A DNA stretch of 64,000 nt from Stenotrophobium sp050739895. GTDB lineage: Bacteria; Pseudomonadota; Gammaproteobacteria; Nevskiales; Nevskiaceae. Positions 45,711-55,641 of the stretch are shown piece by piece. The stretch lies in contig JBOICK010000090.1 in assembly GCA_050739895.1 (NCBI GenBank), forward strand, positions 1 through 64,000, written 5' to 3'. Made by a program: the position numbers and the translations under genes. The notes below the pieces were generated by a model, which was given only the letters and a program-made list of their open reading frames with translations, searched no databases and had not been told where the DNA came from. The first letter of the stretch is position 1. Each line of letters opens with the position of its first letter.

Positions 45711-47042
45711 ATGCTCAGGCATCCGATGCTCGCAAAATACCGCCGCCGCTGGCACAACTGGTCCGGCTCCGTCGAAGCGGTTCCCAACTTCCGCTCCTAT
45801 CCCGTCTCGGTCGAACAGATCCAGGCCGAAGTGTTGCGCGCTGCCGAGGAAGGCGAACGCCTGCGCGTCGGTGGCAGCGGCCAGTCGTTTGCGCCGTTGT
45901 GCTGGACCGATGAAAACCTGATGTCGCTGGATTATTTCAACGGCATCGATTCAATTGATCTGGAGCAGCGCCGGGTCTGGGTGCGCTCCGGGACCCGACT
46001 TGGGAAACTGGCGACGCTCCTTGCGGATCGTGGCCTCGCTCTTGATGTGTTCGGCAATAGCGGCGCGCAAACCCTTGCCGGCGCCATCAGCACCGGCATG
46101 CACGGCAGCGGCATCCGCTTCTGCAACCTGTCGACGCAAGTGACTGCGCTGCGCATGGTCGGGGTCGATGGCACGCTGAGAACGATCAGCGTCGACAGCC
46201 ACGCGGAACTGTTTGACGCTGCACGCCTGTCGCTGGGCGCACTCGGCGTCATCACCCATGTCGAACTGCAATGCGTGGATGCATATCGCCTGAGGTTCAA
46301 GACCGTCAAGGCACCGCTTTCACGAACTCTGGCCCACATCAACCAGCTCAAGCGCACCCACCGGCATTTCGAGTTCAACTGGTTTCCATATACCGATGCG
46401 GTGCAGATCAGGTTCATGGACCTGACCGACTCCGCTGCATCAAATTCCGGCGCTCTGCGGCAGGCGCGCCGCCTGATGCTGGACAGCAGCGCTCAGTGGA
46501 TGCTGGCGGAAATGAGCCGGCACATTCCGCGCAGCAGCCAGGCCACCAACCGGCTGGCGGCGCTTGGAGCGTCCGACAGTAACAGCGTCAGCGAACCTCA
46601 TCGGCACCGGGACGCAATCCGGCTGATGCGCTACGACGAAATCGAGTTTGGCATTCCGGTGCAGCGGCTATCCGCCGTGATCGGGCAGATCGACCGGCTG
46701 ATGCGTGCCTTGCGCTTTCGCGTGCAGATGCCTTTGCAGGTGCGTTTCGTCAAACGTGACGACCTGTGGCTATCGCCCAACTACCAGCGCGACTCGGCGT
46801 TCATCGCGGTGCGCCAGTACCGCGGGATGCCGCACACGGATTATTTCGCCGCGATTACCGATATCTTCGACCGTAACGAAGGCCGTCCATCCTGGGGCTC
46901 GCTGCACGACAAGACCGCTTACGATTTCGCTCAACTCTACCCGCGTTTCGCGGATTTCCAGCGGCTGCGTGCCGAACTCGATCCGCGCGGCGTGTTCCTC
47001 AACCCCCACCTGGCCGCGGTCTTCGGCGTGGAGCAGTCTTGA
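45711..47042 (+). CDS. FAD-linked oxidase of the D-arabinono-1,4-lactone / L-gulonolactone oxidase family
   Basis: 443 aa. Seen: an FAD-binding PCMH domain (LRVGGSGQSFAPLCWTDENL near residue 45, NSGAQTLAGAISTGMHGSG near 117, LSLGALGVITHVELQC) and an ALO-type C-terminal domain ending LYPRFADFQRLRAELDPRG. Members oxidise sugar lactones or polyols. The usual covalent-flavin motif GxGHS reads GSGQS here, so the histidine that carries FAD in classic members is replaced by glutamine. The flavin is then probably not covalently bound. The start may be 45711 or the ATG at 45726. The TGA overlaps the zapE start. Confidence 0.85.
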   Translation: MLRHPMLAKYRRRWHNWSGSVEAVPNFRSYPVSVEQIQAEVLRAAEEGERLRVGGSGQSFAPLCWTDENLMSLDYFNGIDSIDLEQRRVWVRSGTRLGKLATLLADRGLALDVFGNSGAQTLAGAISTGMHGSGIRFCNLSTQVTALRMVGVDGTLRTISVDSHAELFDAARLSLGALGVITHVELQCVDAYRLRFKTVKAPLSRTLAHINQLKRTHRHFEFNWFPYTDAVQIRFMDLTDSAASNSGALRQARRLMLDSSAQWMLAEMSRHIPRSSQATNRLAALGASDSNSVSEPHRHRDAIRLMRYDEIEFGIPVQRLSAVIGQIDRLMRALRFRVQMPLQVRFVKRDDLWLSPNYQRDSAFIAVRQYRGMPHTDYFAAITDIFDRNEGRPSWGSLHDKTAYDFAQLYPRFADFQRLRAELDPRGVFLNPHLAAVFGVEQS

Positions 47043-48127
47043 GCACGATACCCGGGCCGCGCGCGCGCTACGAGCTTGATCTGCAGCGGCAGGATTTTCA
47101 GGCTGATCCAGCGCAGGCACATGCAGTGGACGCCTTGCAGCATGTGCAGGATGAACTGCTGTCTTCGCCGCCTAAGCGCCGCCTCGGCAGCAGCCATCTG
47201 CGCTGGCCACGCGTCGCCGGCCTGTACATGTGGGGTGGCGTCGGCCGAGGCAAAACCTATCTGATGGACACGTTCTACGAGTCCCTGCCGTTCAGCCGCA
47301 AGAAGCGCACCCATTTTCATCGCTTCATGCTGGAAGTGCATGAACTGCGCAAACAGTTCACGCACGAGGAAGACCCCATCGGCAAAGTAGCGGCACAGTT
47401 TGCCGATCAGGTGCGGGTTCTGTGCTTCGACGAATTTTTTATTTCGGACATTGCTGACGCCATGATTCTGGGGCGACTGTTCGAGGTTCTGTTCCAGCAC
47501 GGCGTGACGCTGGTGGCCACGTCAAACATCCAGCCAGACGGTCTCTATAAAGATGGTCTGCAACGACAGAATTTCCTGCCTGCCATTGCCATGCTCAAGC
47601 GCAATGTCAACGTACTTAATGTTGACGGCGGCATCGACCATCGCCTGCGCGCGCTGACCCGGGCCGAGATTTATCACTCGCCTTGTGATGCTGCGGCCCT
47701 GGCGGACATGGAAAACTGGTTCCGCCACTTTGCATCAGGCAGCAGTCAGGAAAATTGCGAGATGCTTCTCAATGACCGCGTGGTTCATGCGCGCCGATTG
47801 GCGGATGGCGTCGCATGGTTTGATTTTGCCGCGCTGTGCGACGGCCCGCGTGGCGCGGCCGACTATGTCGAGATTGCGCGCACGCATCACACCATCCTGC
47901 TGTCGCGCGTCCCAATGATGACGCGCGAGATGGAAGACCCGGCACGGCGATTCATCAGTCTGGTGGATGAGTTTTATGACCGTGGCGTCAAGCTGATCAT
48001 CACTGCGGCCTGCCCGCTGGAGCAGCTTTATAGCGGCACACGACTGAAGTTTGAATTCCAGCGCACTCGCTCGCGCCTGCAGGAAATGCAGTCACAGGAA
48101 TACCTCGCCAAACCACACCTGCCCTGA
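47039..48127 (+). CDS. zapE: Cell division ATPase ZapE (AFG1 family)
   Basis: 362 aa. ZapE acts at the Z-ring, especially under low oxygen or heat. Seen: Walker A GLYMWGGVGRGKTYLMD near residue 67, FHRFMLEVHELRKQF, Walker B VRVLCFDEFFISDIADAMIL near 125 and VTLVATSNIQPDGLYKDGLQ. The start codon is TTG at 47039, sharing TTGA with the preceding stop, which implies translational coupling with the flavoprotein gene. No upstream alternative gives a better N-terminus. Confidence 0.93.
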   Translation: MSTIPGPRARYELDLQRQDFQADPAQAHAVDALQHVQDELLSSPPKRRLGSSHLRWPRVAGLYMWGGVGRGKTYLMDTFYESLPFSRKKRTHFHRFMLEVHELRKQFTHEEDPIGKVAAQFADQVRVLCFDEFFISDIADAMILGRLFEVLFQHGVTLVATSNIQPDGLYKDGLQRQNFLPAIAMLKRNVNVLNVDGGIDHRLRALTRAEIYHSPCDAAALADMENWFRHFASGSSQENCEMLLNDRVVHARRLADGVAWFDFAALCDGPRGAADYVEIARTHHTILLSRVPMMTREMEDPARRFISLVDEFYDRGVKLIITAACPLEQLYSGTRLKFEFQRTRSRLQEMQSQEYLAKPHLP

Positions 48128-48140
48128 ACGGCGCCGGGTT

Positions 48141-51100
48141 TTACAGGGCCCGCAGCTTGCGCAGTTCGCGCACCGCGACCACCAGGCCGGGGAAATCCAC
48201 CGAACCAGAAGTCTGCAATTCCTGCACGCGATCCAGCGCAAAGCGGACGCGCTGCTGATTGAGCGCCAGCCAGTCCTGCAGGCGCGCGTCAACGGTGTCG
48301 CCCGGCCGCAGCAACACACGCGCCGCCACCAGCCGCTGCAGGCGGTAGGCATCGTCGCGCAGATTCGTGCGCGCCAGCGCCTGCCAGCGTTTTCCGACCT
48401 GCAGGTTGACGATGGCGGCATAAAGCCAGGTCATGCGGAAGCGTTCGCCGATCTGGAAATAAACTTCCGCAGCCTGCGCGAGCGATACCCCGCTGGACTC
48501 GGACAACTCGACGATATCCAGCGCCGAGCCCAGCACCCTGGTATTGGCCAGTGACCATGCCAGCGCTTCGGGCACGCCTTCCTTCTGCATTGCGGCCACC
48601 GCGTGATCCCAGTCCTCGCGGTAGGATGGCGGCAGTTGCTGCGGCAGCAGTTGTTCAAGCTGTGCGACCGGCCTCTCGAAACGCCGCACATTTTCGAGGA
48701 CCGGCCTGAGCACGTTGCGCGAATTCACGATCCAGCTGGTGGCGTGCTTGAACAGGCCCGCTGCGCGCTCGAACAGCCGATATTGCAGCGCCGCCGGCAG
48801 CCGGTTGTCGAGCGCCTCGATCGCAAGCCAGTAACGGTCGCCGCCGTAGATGCGGTGCGCGGCGGCGTAAGCCTTGATGATCTCGGCGCGCGAAACGCCG
48901 TGGTCGTCCGCCAGCCGGTGCGAGAACGAAACGCCCATGCGGTTAACCACCGCGTTGGTCAGCATGGTGGCGATGATCTCGCGACGCAATTGATGATGCA
49001 CCAGCGCTTCGCGAAAGTGTCCGACCAGTTCCCGCGGGAAATTTGCCAGCAGATCGTGCTCGAAAAACGGGTCTTCCGGCACATCGCTGCGCAGCATGGC
49101 GTCGTACAGGGAAATCTTGCTGTAGGCCAGCAGCACCGACAGTTCCGGGCGCGTCAGCCCGCGCGACTGCGCGCGGCGCTCCTTGATCGTATCGTCGTCC
49201 GGCAGAAACTCGATTCGGCGATTGAGCAGGCCATCGCGCTCCAGCGTGCGGATCAAATCGGAGTGTTCCTCCAGGCGCGCCGCGGCGCCCTGCTCCAGCA
49301 TCGACACCGCCTGCGACTGCACGTAGTTGTCGCGCAGCACGAAACGCGCAATGTCGCCGGTCATCAGCGCCAGCAGCGGGTCGCGCTGCTCACGATCCAG
49401 CTTGCCCGAGGTCATCAGCGTGTTCAGTGGAATCTTGATGTTGACCTCGCGATCCGAGGTATGCACACCGGCAGCGTTATCGATGGCATCGGTGTTGATG
49501 CGCCCGCCGGTCAGGGCGTACTCGATACGGCCCAACTGGGTAAACCCGAGATTGCCGCCCTCGCCTACCACCTTGCAGCGCAGCTCACGGCCGTTGACAC
49601 GCACGGCATCGTTGCTTCGATCGCCGACATCCTGGTGCGACTGGAAAGCGGATTTCACATAGGTGCCAATGCCGCCGTTCCACAACAGATCGACCGGCGC
49701 ACGCAGGATCGCGCGGATCAGCTCCGCCGGCGTCAATGCCGCGTCGCGGACATCCAGAACCTTGCGGACTTCGTCGGACAAATGGATCGACTTCGCCGAG
49801 CGCGGGTAAATGCCGCCGCCTGCGGAAATCAGTCCGGCGTCGTAATCGGCCCACGACGAGCGCGGCAGATGGAACATGCGCTCGCGTTCGGTGAAGCTCT
49901 TTTCCTGATCTGGATCGGGGTCGAGAAAGATGTGCCGGTGATCGAACGCGGCGAGCAGCCTGATCTTGCGCGACAGCAACATGCCGTTGCCGAACACGTC
50001 GCCGGACATGTCGCCGATGCCGGCGCAGGTGAAAGCCTCGCTCTGAATGTCTTTGCCCTTGCGGACATCGCCGGCGGCGGCGGTCCATTGGAGCTCACGG
50101 AAGTGACGCTTGACACTCTCCCATGCGCCGCGCGCAGTAATGCCCATCTTCTTGTGGTCGTAGCCGGCGCTACCGCCGGATGCGAATGCATCGCCAAGCC
50201 AGAAGCCGTATTCGGCGGCGACGCCATTTGCGATGTCGGAGAAAGTCGCGGTGCCCTTGTCGGCTGCCACCACCAGATAGGGGTCGTCGCCATCGTGACG
50301 CACCACATCCGGCGGCGGGATCACCTCGACGCCATTGAGGTTGTCGGTGATATCCAGCAGGCCGCGCAGGAAAGTCCGGTAACACGCAATGCCTTGCTGC
50401 ATCCACGCCTCGCGGTTGGCAGGATCGACGGGACGCTTGACGACGAAACCGCCCTTGGCGCCGACCGGCACGATCACGGTGTTCTTGACCTGCTGCGCTT
50501 TCATCAGGCCCAGCACCTCGGTGCGGAAATCCTGGCGCCGATCCGACCAGCGCAGGCCGCCGCGAGCGACCTTGCCGCCGCGCAGGTGGATGCCTTCGAA
50601 TTCCGGTGAGTAAACGAAGACTTCGAACATCGGCCGCGGCAGCGGCAGTTCCGGCACTTTCGCCGGATCGAGCTTGAGGCTGACATAAGTCTTGCGTCCG
50701 CCCTGCGGTGTGCTCTGGAAATAATTGGTGCGCAGCCCGGCACGCACCACTGACAGGAACGCGCGCAGCACGCGGTCGCCGTCGAGGCTGGCCACCTGGT
50801 CGAGCGCGCTGTCGATCTGGCCGATGCAGGTCTGCTCGTCGATGCTGCGTTGCGCAGCCGCGCGCTGCGGGTCGAAACGCGCCTCGAACAGCTGCACCAG
50901 CAGCCCTGCGAGGTTCGCGTGATCCGCCAGCAACTGCGCCATGTAGGACTGCGAATACGGCAGCCCGGTCTGGATCAGGTATTTGGTGATCATGCGTACG
51001 CAGGTCACCTGTCGCGCATCCAGACCCGCGGCCAACACCAGGCGATTGAGACTGTCGTTCTCGGTCTCGCCATTCCAGCACTGCAGGAACGCCTGCTCGA

Positions 51101-53000
51101 AACGGATTTTCTGTGCCGGCGCCGGCTTTGCACCAACTGCGATTGCACCGATTTCGAAATGCTGGATCCACAGCGTCTCGCCGTCGCGCGGCTTGACCTC
51201 GGTAGGCTCCTGGCGAATCACGCGCAGGCCGAAATTCTCCAGCGCCGGCAACACATCCGACAACGCCGCCGGGCTGGCCCAGGCATACAGCTTGAGTCCT
51301 TCGACATGACCTGCATCGCTCAGCAGCAAGCGCGCCAGCAGTCGCTGCTGCGTGGACAACTGCGTCAGCACCTGCAAATCCACCGCCGCCAGCGGCGGCG
51401 GCACCGACTCGGTATAGGACAGCGGGAATGCCTCGGCAAAACGCGCGGCGATCTGCACCGGCGCCGCATGCGTGGATGACTGCAACAGGATTTCGCGCAA
51501 CTGTTCGCGCCAGCTGCGCGTCGCCGCGATCAGGCGCTGTTCGACCTCCTGCACGGACTGTGCGATGCGCGTGCCCGGCGGCGTGCGCACAATGTAGTGG
51601 ATGCGCGCCAGCGGCCCGCGCGGCAGTTCGACATTGCGCTCCACCGACAAGCCGCCGCAGATCGCGGTCAACTCCTGCGCGATGCGGTCGCGCAGTTCGC
51701 GCGAATAGCGGTCGCGCGGCAGGTAGACCAGGCAGGAATAGAAGCGGCCGTAGCGGTCGCGGCGCATGAACAGCTTGAGCTGGTGACGCTCACGCAGCGC
51801 GCCGATGCCCATACTTAGCTGGAATAGTTCGTCCTCGCTGGACTGGAACAGCTCGTCACGCGGCAGGCCGTGCAGGCTCTCGCGGAGCGCCTTGCCGGCA
51901 TGCGAAGCTTCCGGCAGCCGCGCGCGCGCGATCACATGCTCGACCTTGTGCCGGATCAGCGGGATGTTGCGCGGCCGCTCCAGGTAGGCCTCCGAGGAGA
52001 ACAGGCCGATGAAGCGGCAGGTGCCCTCGGTGCTGCCATCCGCGCGCTGGCGCTTGACCGAGACCACATCCATGTATTCGTCGTGGTGCACCGGCGATTT
52101 CTGGCTGGCTTTGGTCACCACCACCACGCGCGTCGAATCCGCGTACTTGTCGAGTTCGCCCGCCGGCGCGATCAGTTCATCGGCGTCCTCGAAGCGCCCG
52201 CCTTCGCGCGACAGGCCCAGCGCACGGTCTGGCTGCGGCACGAACTGCGTGCGTCCGTCGCGTGTTTCCGCCACGGTCTCGGAGTAGCCGAGAAAAGTGA
52301 AATGCCCGGCTTCCAGCCATAGCATGAAGGCACGCGCTTCGCCGGTTTCGCCGGCGACCGCGTCCAGCGTAGGCGTCCGCGCCAGCCGCTCCGCCAGCGC
52401 CATCGCCTGCGCACACATCGCGGCATGATCGCGCACCACGGTGGCGACCTCGCTGAGCACCACGCGCAGCTTCTGCGCCAGCGCGGCGTAGGCGGCGGCA
52501 TCGGCCAGCGGTTCGAATTCAAGATGGATCAGCGACTCCGACGAGTCTGCGGAACCGCTATCGATACCGGCCGTATTCACCTCAAGCAAGGCGCCGGCCG
52601 CATCGCGCCGCATGCGCAAAATCGGATGCACGGTCCAATCAATGGAAACGCCGGATTCACGCACCGCCATCGCCACCGAGTCGACCAGGAACGGCATGTC
52701 GTCGGTGCAGGTTTCGATGCAGGCGAACGCAGCGCGACCGCCCGGTTCCGCATCCGGCGGCAGCACCCGCAGCAGCGCCTGCGCGGGCAAGCGCCGTTGC
52801 GCAAACTGCCAGTGGCCGCGTGCGACCGCAAGCAATTCCTGCGGCGTGCGCTGCCTGAGCGCGTCCGGCGAGGCCATACCGTAGTAATGCCGCAGGAAAC
52901 CGTCGAAGCCCGATGGCGCTACCGCGGACTGCGAATCGCGATCCAGCGCCTGCAACTGCGCCAGCAGGATTTCGTGCTCCGGATTGCTCGCCTGGTCCAT
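48141..53000 (-). CDS. gdhB: NAD-specific glutamate dehydrogenase, 180-kDa class
   Basis: 1619 aa, the length of the large NAD-GDH class. Converts glutamate to 2-oxoglutarate and ammonium, mainly catabolic. Seen: N-terminal ACT-like regulatory segments (IETCTDDMPFLVDSVAMAVR), the catalytic core with GLRWSDRRQDFRTEVLGLMK, VPVGAKGGFVVKRPVD and GDMSGDVFGNGML, and a long C-terminal helical domain (LTRPELSVLLAYSKISLYDA). ATG at 53000. It is convergent with zapE. The upstream region carries TATACT (minus strand, 53047-53052) as a possible -10 and repeat copy D. Confidence 0.96.
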   Translation of the reverse strand: MDQASNPEHEILLAQLQALDRDSQSAVAPSGFDGFLRHYYGMASPDALRQRTPQELLAVARGHWQFAQRRLPAQALLRVLPPDAEPGGRAAFACIETCTDDMPFLVDSVAMAVRESGVSIDWTVHPILRMRRDAAGALLEVNTAGIDSGSADSSESLIHLEFEPLADAAAYAALAQKLRVVLSEVATVVRDHAAMCAQAMALAERLARTPTLDAVAGETGEARAFMLWLEAGHFTFLGYSETVAETRDGRTQFVPQPDRALGLSREGGRFEDADELIAPAGELDKYADSTRVVVVTKASQKSPVHHDEYMDVVSVKRQRADGSTEGTCRFIGLFSSEAYLERPRNIPLIRHKVEHVIARARLPEASHAGKALRESLHGLPRDELFQSSEDELFQLSMGIGALRERHQLKLFMRRDRYGRFYSCLVYLPRDRYSRELRDRIAQELTAICGGLSVERNVELPRGPLARIHYIVRTPPGTRIAQSVQEVEQRLIAATRSWREQLREILLQSSTHAAPVQIAARFAEAFPLSYTESVPPPLAAVDLQVLTQLSTQQRLLARLLLSDAGHVEGLKLYAWASPAALSDVLPALENFGLRVIRQEPTEVKPRDGETLWIQHFEIGAIAVGAKPAPAQKIRFEQAFLQCWNGETENDSLNRLVLAAGLDARQVTCVRMITKYLIQTGLPYSQSYMAQLLADHANLAGLLVQLFEARFDPQRAAAQRSIDEQTCIGQIDSALDQVASLDGDRVLRAFLSVVRAGLRTNYFQSTPQGGRKTYVSLKLDPAKVPELPLPRPMFEVFVYSPEFEGIHLRGGKVARGGLRWSDRRQDFRTEVLGLMKAQQVKNTVIVPVGAKGGFVVKRPVDPANREAWMQQGIACYRTFLRGLLDITDNLNGVEVIPPPDVVRHDGDDPYLVVAADKGTATFSDIANGVAAEYGFWLGDAFASGGSAGYDHKKMGITARGAWESVKRHFRELQWTAAAGDVRKGKDIQSEAFTCAGIGDMSGDVFGNGMLLSRKIRLLAAFDHRHIFLDPDPDQEKSFTERERMFHLPRSSWADYDAGLISAGGGIYPRSAKSIHLSDEVRKVLDVRDAALTPAELIRAILRAPVDLLWNGGIGTYVKSAFQSHQDVGDRSNDAVRVNGRELRCKVVGEGGNLGFTQLGRIEYALTGGRINTDAIDNAAGVHTSDREVNIKIPLNTLMTSGKLDREQRDPLLALMTGDIARFVLRDNYVQSQAVSMLEQGAAARLEEHSDLIRTLERDGLLNRRIEFLPDDDTIKERRAQSRGLTRPELSVLLAYSKISLYDAMLRSDVPEDPFFEHDLLANFPRELVGHFREALVHHQLRREIIATMLTNAVVNRMGVSFSHRLADDHGVSRAEIIKAYAAAHRIYGGDRYWLAIEALDNRLPAALQYRLFERAAGLFKHATSWIVNSRNVLRPVLENVRRFERPVAQLEQLLPQQLPPSYREDWDHAVAAMQKEGVPEALAWSLANTRVLGSALDIVELSESSGVSLAQAAEVYFQIGERFRMTWLYAAIVNLQVGKRWQALARTNLRDDAYRLQRLVAARVLLRPGDTVDARLQDWLALNQQRVRFALDRVQELQTSGSVDFPGLVVAVRELRKLRAL

Positions 53001-53112
53001 GTCAGCTCCGGCGCCGCGTCGGCCGCCTGCGGAATACTCAAGTTTCAGTATAGGCGCGCACCGCAGCCATTAAACGCCGGAAAATCACTCATCCGCGAGT
53101 GCGGGAACACAA

Positions 53113-53218
53113 CCCGCTGTTGGCATTTAGCATCGCATCAATGTTATTTATTATTTAATTATTTTAATTTTAGTAAATATGTATAAACAATTTCCTGAAG
53201 AACAATTGCAAGAGCGGG
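53113..53218. repeat. 106-bp spaced palindromic AT-rich element, copy D
   Basis: CCCGCT (53113-53118), 24 nt, GTTAT...ATAAAC (53143-53188, 46 bp), 24 nt, AGCGGG (53213-53218). The outer arms pair over ACCCGCT/AGCGGGT. It lies 113 bp upstream of gdhB and forms the left border of the accessory block. Confidence 0.9.
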
Positions 53219-53231
53219 TGACCGTTTTGGA
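53216..53231 (+). repeat. Left copy of a 16-bp direct repeat flanking the accessory block
   Basis: GGGTGACCGTTTTGGA; the right copy at 59537-59552 differs at one base (T for C). Both are on the plus strand and lie at or just beyond elements D and E. Confidence 0.6.
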
Positions 53232-53370
53232 CCTGTAGCGATATCCGACTGGCTTTGCGTTTTTGACATCACCTTTCTCGATTAGCTGGATCTTGAACGG
53301 ATAAGGTGCGACGCAATCTGTCGCAGCACTCTGATATTTCTAACGCTCTTCAATCGAGCGGGTAGAAGTC

Positions 53371-53751
53371 GTGGAAACCTTTGAATACCAGAGACAGCGC
53401 TCCGGGGTGCTGTGCCACCCTGTACTTGATGCAGTTTTGGGCGGAGTAGCGCACCCAGATCAGCATCCGCTATCGGCGGTTACACCTGCGCAGCGCTGGG
53501 GCCGGATCGAATCAGAAATTGTGAAGGAGACGCAGGCGGTCATCGGGCCGATCTGTCTGCAAGTCTTTGACCTCTGCCTGAAGCTGGGCCGGATTGAACG
53601 GTATCGGCCTGCATTGGAAGTACCGTCAGGGCAAGGAGAACTTTTCCAGCGGGGCAATGAAGCTCTCGCAAAGCTCGATCCAGACTCGGTTAGTGAGCCA
53701 CGGCACTCGGATATGCGTGCGGTTCTGATGATGGGGAAGCGTCATGCTTAA
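53371..53751 (+). CDS. Hypothetical protein, 126 aa
   Basis: Begins with GTG at 53371 (VETFEYQRQRSG). No domain is recognised. Evidence that it is coding is moderate: it is open for 126 codons and its end overlaps the next gene by 8 bp, as that gene overlaps the one after it. Against it: no clear ribosome site, and the minus strand of the same stretch is also rather open (for example near 53626-53871), so a decayed gene in antisense cannot be excluded. If real, it is the first gene of the accessory operon. Confidence 0.4.
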   Translation: METFEYQRQRSGVLCHPVLDAVLGGVAHPDQHPLSAVTPAQRWGRIESEIVKETQAVIGPICLQVFDLCLKLGRIERYRPALEVPSGQGELFQRGNEALAKLDPDSVSEPRHSDMRAVLMMGKRHA

Positions 53752-54205
53752 AGCAAAACGCAACCATTTAGCCGCTAAGCCATGCCGTATCGACGTGGTC
53801 ACCGCGAGGTTAATTGCGCACTCCGACGTTGACGACTTTTGCGTAATCCGTGTGCCGAAGGGCTGGCGCATAGGTCACGATTTCAAGCCGCGGCTCGACG
53901 GCATTCTGCTGCCTAATAGCTCCGGCATCGCAATTCGCGTTGACCTCAAAAGCATCTCAAAGTTGAGTTGGGCCGCGCTCGTTCTCAACCTGGACGGGGC
54001 CGACGGTTACAGCTTGGGGTGCTGGTGCGAATTCTCGGTCAGATGCAAAAAAGTCGAACTCGCTGCGCTCCTCGACCAGGATGTTGCAAAGACGTTCGCG
54101 ATATCTCTTGCTGACCCAAGCGATTCGTCTGTATCTATCACGCGCGATTTTTATATTGTGCTTGTACAGCCTGAAATTGCCGTGATGGAGAATCCTCGTG
54201 CATAA
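53744..54205 (+). CDS. Hypothetical protein of the accessory operon, 153 aa
   Basis: Starts MLKAKRNHLAAKPCRIDVVT. It has a regular codon pattern and no signal peptide or membrane segment. Notable residues are a Trp/Cys-rich middle (GYSLGCWCEFSVRCKK). Family not recognised. It overlaps the 126-aa ORF before it and the PcfJ-like gene after it by 8 bp each, a strong sign of joint translation with PcfJ. A partner or accessory role to that protein is the simplest guess. Confidence 0.65.
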   Translation: MLKAKRNHLAAKPCRIDVVTARLIAHSDVDDFCVIRVPKGWRIGHDFKPRLDGILLPNSSGIAIRVDLKSISKLSWAALVLNLDGADGYSLGCWCEFSVRCKKVELAALLDQDVAKTFAISLADPSDSSVSITRDFYIVLVQPEIAVMENPRA

Positions 54206-55628
54206 CACTCCATCTGAGCAGTCGTCCGCCATGTTCAACGTGCAGAGCGCACGAATTCGCCTGCAGCCGGATATATGGCAGCGCTATCGAAATCGCGTAC
54301 AGGCCACCGCCCTGTTTCCGTTTCTGGATTTCTTCATCTGCCCCGATGGGCCAACCAAGTACCCTGAAAGCGCGCAAGTATTGGAACTGGTGGAATCAGG
54401 TCGGCCTCTCATCAAGGGGTTGACGCAGATATTCCAATGTCCGGCGTGGGTATTCAGACGATTGAAGGGATGCCCTACGGTTTCACTGAGCGCATACCGC
54501 CACGCGCCGACGCAATTGATCGCCGACCTTGCTTGTTTTGAACTGAAAGACGCGAGATTCGACTCAGGTGAGGCACATTGCTTGTATCACCTCATACATG
54601 GTGAGTGCGGAAGCTTGAGTGCATTGCGCCCCGCATTTTGGCGTGAAACGCCAGCATGCCGTGTAGAGGGGCTTCTGTGTATCTCGTGGGCACAACATGC
54701 CGAACAAGTGCTGAGCGGGATGGGTATCTCGGCCTACGTACAATTCATCCGTGAACTGGATTTATGGGTCAGGCTGGTACTTGATCAACAATTAGCGTCT
54801 CCACAAAGCCGGGATTCCACGGAACTTGACGCGCTTATGGGGCAGCCAACCTTCTTTGCTTGGTCAAGCCTCGCCAGCGCTTGGGACGAAATAGAACACC
54901 AGCATTGGGATGAGTATTTGAAAACGTACATCAAGGCCCATTTTGGCGGCCTGCGATGGCCACCGATATTTTCTGAACGGATCGAAATCGACGGATACCA
55001 GTTTGTTGGCCTTTGCTCTGAAGACGATCTGATCGCAGAAGGTCAGGCCATGAACAACTGCGTGTTAACCATAGCCCACAAATGCTTTACGACCGAACAC
55101 AATCTGCTCAGCGTAAGAAGCGACGCAAAACATGTGGCGACATGCTCGTTGCGCGCCAAAGGCCAAACAATATTCACAACCGAGCAATTCAAAGGGCCAA
55201 ACAATTCCGGCGTATCAACGCAGTTGTACAAAGCAAAGGAAGAACTGGTCGACAGACAGAATCGAGGCCAGATTTTGATCAATCCGGAGTGGATCGCGTA
55301 TCGGGAGCGTTTACCCAAGCTGAGTGTCGTGCGGACGCTGGACAGCATGAAATTGGGCTACCACCAGGGGTTGCGTCTTTTCCAAATGGGCTGCGCGATG
55401 AAATCCGGCAAGGTGGAAAGCTACCGCAAGGCTCTTGAGTGGAAGCCAGAGTGCAGCAGGCTAATGGACGATGTGTTGCTGGCACAGGAGAAGTTAGTGA
55501 ATCAGGACGACAGCGGCGGTCAAATGTGGTTAGCGCGCGCTCTGCTTGGGTGGGACACACCATGTTCAATGCAGGCAACGCATAAGCATGAGAATGAGAA
55601 TGAATCGATAGAAACATGCGGCGAATGA
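54198..55628 (+). CDS. PcfJ-like domain protein
   Basis: 476 aa. Seen: an N-terminal helical region, then from about residue 265 a PcfJ-like core: DLIAEGQAMNNCVLTIAHK, LLSVRSDAKHVATCSLRAKG and EQFKGPNNSG, matching the PcfJ pattern of EGxxMxxCV, an IR strand, a T-E strand and a QxxGxxN-like loop. PcfJ proteins were first described on conjugative plasmids; their biochemical function is not known. The start is GTG at 54198 with GGAGA upstream, overlapping the previous stop. The C-terminus is acidic and His-rich (KHENENESIETCGE). A chromosomal copy in an operon with a phosphatase is unusual. Confidence 0.75.
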   Translation: MHNTPSEQSSAMFNVQSARIRLQPDIWQRYRNRVQATALFPFLDFFICPDGPTKYPESAQVLELVESGRPLIKGLTQIFQCPAWVFRRLKGCPTVSLSAYRHAPTQLIADLACFELKDARFDSGEAHCLYHLIHGECGSLSALRPAFWRETPACRVEGLLCISWAQHAEQVLSGMGISAYVQFIRELDLWVRLVLDQQLASPQSRDSTELDALMGQPTFFAWSSLASAWDEIEHQHWDEYLKTYIKAHFGGLRWPPIFSERIEIDGYQFVGLCSEDDLIAEGQAMNNCVLTIAHKCFTTEHNLLSVRSDAKHVATCSLRAKGQTIFTTEQFKGPNNSGVSTQLYKAKEELVDRQNRGQILINPEWIAYRERLPKLSVVRTLDSMKLGYHQGLRLFQMGCAMKSGKVESYRKALEWKPECSRLMDDVLLAQEKLVNQDDSGGQMWLARALLGWDTPCSMQATHKHENENESIETCGE

Positions 55629-55641
55629 CTGGAGGTATCCA

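Noticed and set aside
48603..50609. 668-codon plus-strand frame
   Set aside because: Antisense to gdhB, composition typical of a shadow frame, no domain recognised.
53626..53871. Minus-strand open frame opposite the first accessory genes
   Set aside because: No recognisable family or ribosome site, and it opposes the better supported 153-aa gene; kept only as doubt about the 126-aa ORF.
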